Of a stretch of DNA of 6,750 nucleotides, positions 5,141 to 6,750 are shown piece after piece; the stretch's first letter is position 1; the number at the start of each line of letters is the position of its first letter. This DNA comes from Paracoccaceae bacterium. GTDB lineage: Bacteria > Pseudomonadota > Alphaproteobacteria > Rhodobacterales > Rhodobacteraceae. Below the pieces are notes generated by a model, which saw nothing but the letters and a program-made list of their open reading frames with translations, made no database searches and was not told the DNA's origin. The DNA lies in NCBI GenBank assembly GCA_009920815.1, contig RFZH01000127.1, positions 1 through 6,750 of the forward strand. The letters are read 5' to 3'. A program made the translations under genes and the position numbers.

Positions 5141-6105
5141 ATGTTTTTCGCATCAGATAACAGCGGACCCGTCGCAGATCAGGTTTGGCAGGCACTTGCA
5201 CAGGCAAACATTGGCTACAAACATGGTTATGGTGCAGATGATGTGAATGCAAAGGTCATCGAAAAAATCCGCACCCTTTTCGAAGCGCCTGAGGCTGCGG
5301 TTTACTTGGTTCCTACGGGCACGGCGGCCAACGCATTGGCATTGGCGACGATGACCAACCCATGGGAAACGGTTTTTTGTACTCCGATGGCCCACATAAA
5401 CGTTGACGAATGCAACGCGCCAGAATTTTACACGGGCGGGGCAAAGCTGACCTTGGTGGGTGCGACCGATAAAATGACACCCGCGGATTTGAAAGCGGCG
5501 ATCGAACGCGAAGAAGATCGTGGCGTTCATGGCCCACAACGCGGTCCTGTTTCTTTAACGCAGATCACCGAAGATGGTCGCGTTTACACATTGGATGAAT
5601 TGCGTGCTTTGACGGATGTCGCCAAATCTTACAATTTGTCTGTTCATCTTGATGGCGCCCGCTTTGCGAACGCAGTTGTTGCGCTGGGCTGTACGCCTGC
5701 TGAAATGACGTGGAAGGTCGGCGTCGATGTAGTTTGTTTCGGCGGTACGAAAAATGGTCTTTTGGGCGTCGAGGCTGTAATCTTGTTCGATCGAAACAAG
5801 GCAATGGAATTTGAATTCCGCCGCAAACGTGCGGGACATTTGTTTTCCAAGCATCGGTATTTATCAGCGCAAATGTTGGCCTATTTGACAGACGACTTGT
5901 GGCTTGATCTTGCGACTAGATCGAACTTATGTTTGTTTTCATGCCGCGCTGGCTTCATCAGAAAGCTTTTGCAGCCGGGGCACATTATTACACATGGGGC
6001 GATGTGGAAAATGGTCCCGCCGATGAAATGATAAAGGCACGCTTTGTTTGCGATTGGTCAGTAAGCCACGAGACCATCGATGCGTTTCTTGATATCATCA
6101 GATAA
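5141..6105 (+). pseudogene. Threonine aldolase, broken by internal deletion
   Basis: A PLP-dependent low-specificity L-threonine aldolase (glycine + acetaldehyde from threonine), fold type I. The first 262 codons are intact: FASDNSGP start, PTGTAANALAL (58-68), MAHINVDECNAPEF (83-96), HLDGAR (169-174, D171 contacting PLP), FGGTKNG with the PLP lysine K204, and HLFSKHRYLSAQMLAYL. At about 5918-5926 the frame breaks. Continuing the first frame gives 34 unrelated residues to a TGA at 6029-6031. A second frame from 5923 gives LMFVFMPRWLHQKAFAAGAHYYTW and then VCDWSVSHETIDAFLDIIR, a normal aldolase C-terminus, ending TAA at 6103-6105. The two parts total about 322 residues against roughly 340-350 in relatives, so about 20-25 residues and a net 3k+1 nt are missing. 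The product would be inactive or unstable. Start: GAGGAG in the upstream gene's end. Confidence 0.85.
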
Positions 6106-6107
6106 AA

Positions 6108-6128
6108 ATAGTTATTGATTATAACTAT
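6108..6128. repeat. AT-rich inverted repeat
   Basis: ATAGTTAT-TGATT-ATAACTAT: perfect 8-bp arms and a 5-nt centre, 3 bp past the aldolase stop. No T-run follows it on the plus strand, so it is unlikely to be a terminator of the ribF operon. It could be an operator for the downstream crotonase gene. Confidence 0.5.
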
Positions 6129-6146
6129 AGGTTCGCCTACCTTATG

Positions 6147-6171
6147 TCCCAGATAAAGTACCTATCTGGGA
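6147..6171 (+). promoter_or_regulatory. Hairpin covering the crotonase ribosome binding site
   Basis: Perfect 9-bp inverted repeat: TCCCAGATA (6147-6155), a 7-nt spacer, TATCTGGGA (6163-6171). The 3' arm contains GGGA, the only Shine-Dalgarno-like bases before the ATG at 6182 (10 nt away). If transcribed, the RNA stem would hide the ribosome binding site. As DNA, it could instead be an operator. An A-run follows it, not a T-run, so it is not a rho-independent terminator for the plus strand. Confidence 0.45.
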
Positions 6172-6181
6172 AAAAAGTGTT

Positions 6182-6750
6182 ATGGCCGACCCAATTCTGA
6201 AAATTGATCGCGATGGTGACATCGCGATTTTAACTATGAACAGACCGAATAAACGCAATGCGATGTGCGACGATCTTCTCGACGCAATCGATGCATTTTT
6301 TTCAAAGGTTCCAGATGATGTAAAAGTTGTCGTTTTGACCGGGACTGCGGGACATTATTGTTCGGGTTTGGATCTGTCTGAATTGGTTGTCCGCAACGCC
6401 GAAGGTACAATGCGCCATTCGCGCAACTGGCATGGCGTGATGGATAAAATTCAATATGGTGGAATTCCTGTTATTTCGGCGATGTTTGGTGCGGTCATTG
6501 GTGGTGGTCTTGAATTGGCAACGGCCACGCATGTGCGCATTGCTGAACCATCAACCATCTTTCAATTACCCGAAGGGCGTCGTGGGATCTTTGTTGGCGG
6601 TGGCGCATCTGTTCGCGTTGGTCGAATTTTGGGTGCTGATCGCATGATTGAAATGATGTTGACGGGTCGAAAATACGATGCAGACCAAGGTCTTGCGCTG
6701 GGCCTGACCCATTATTCCGTGGCCGAAGGCGCAGCATTGGAAATGGCCAT
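6182..6750 (+). CDS. Crotonase/enoyl-CoA hydratase family protein (partial)
   Basis: The first 189 codons of a crotonase-superfamily enzyme, cut by the window edge; the family is usually about 260 residues. The fold is recognisable from AILTMNRPNKRNAM (15-28), VVLTGTAGHYCSGLDL (50-65, first oxyanion-hole strand), GAVIGGGLELATATHVRIA (103-121, second oxyanion glycine) and FQLPEGRRGIFVGGGASVRVGRILG (127-151). Glu111 and Glu131 sit where rat enoyl-CoA hydratase has its two catalytic glutamates, so hydratase chemistry on a CoA thioester is plausible, but the exact substrate cannot be read. The reading frame is open without stop to the last base. Upstream inverted repeats (6108-6128 and 6147-6171) suggest its own promoter and control, separate from the ribF operon. 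Confidence 0.9.
   Translation, partial: MADPILKIDRDGDIAILTMNRPNKRNAMCDDLLDAIDAFFSKVPDDVKVVVLTGTAGHYCSGLDLSELVVRNAEGTMRHSRNWHGVMDKIQYGGIPVISAMFGAVIGGGLELATATHVRIAEPSTIFQLPEGRRGIFVGGGASVRVGRILGADRMIEMMLTGRKYDADQGLALGLTHYSVAEGAALEMA

Overview
The window looks like chromosomal DNA of an alphaproteobacterium. The best guess is a Rhodobacterales (Roseobacter-type) lineage of moderate G+C. This rests on the character of the RibF, UPF0260 (YcgN-like), YggT-family and NusG-paralogue proteins and on the overall gene style; no database search was possible.

Left part (about 1-2068, all on the minus strand): a tight four-gene operon reading leftwards. It encodes a Tat-signal-bearing Ser/Gly-repeat protein, a small lipoprotein, an HPr-kinase-like P-loop protein and a PepSY-type two-helix membrane protein. 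The genes overlap by 1 base or sit 3-6 bases apart. I do not recognise the whole set as a named pathway, and it is the most likely undescribed system here. Divergent from it lies a membrane-anchored LuxR/GerE-type regulator (2256-2777). A perfect 8+4+8 inverted repeat in the shared intergenic region is a candidate operator.

Middle part (2801-3663): a tRNA-Thr(CGT) gene with a good promoter but a T-loop of only 3 nt (4 nt missing), a YggT-family membrane protein, and the remains of a NusG/RfaH-like gene. That gene keeps its first codons and its KOW half but has lost most of its NGN domain, with a frame change.

Right part (3731-6750, plus strand): ribF, a UPF0260 iron/zinc-cluster-type protein and a threonine aldolase, tightly packed (4-base overlap, then 1-base gap). 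The aldolase is broken by an internal out-of-frame deletion near residue 262. After a short intergenic region with two inverted repeats comes the first 189 codons of a crotonase/enoyl-CoA hydratase, cut by the window edge.

Three independent small-deletion lesions (tRNA, NusG-like gene, aldolase) lie within about 3.2 kb of otherwise well-preserved genes. Either this strain is losing genes here or the assembly has errors; reads or relatives would decide.
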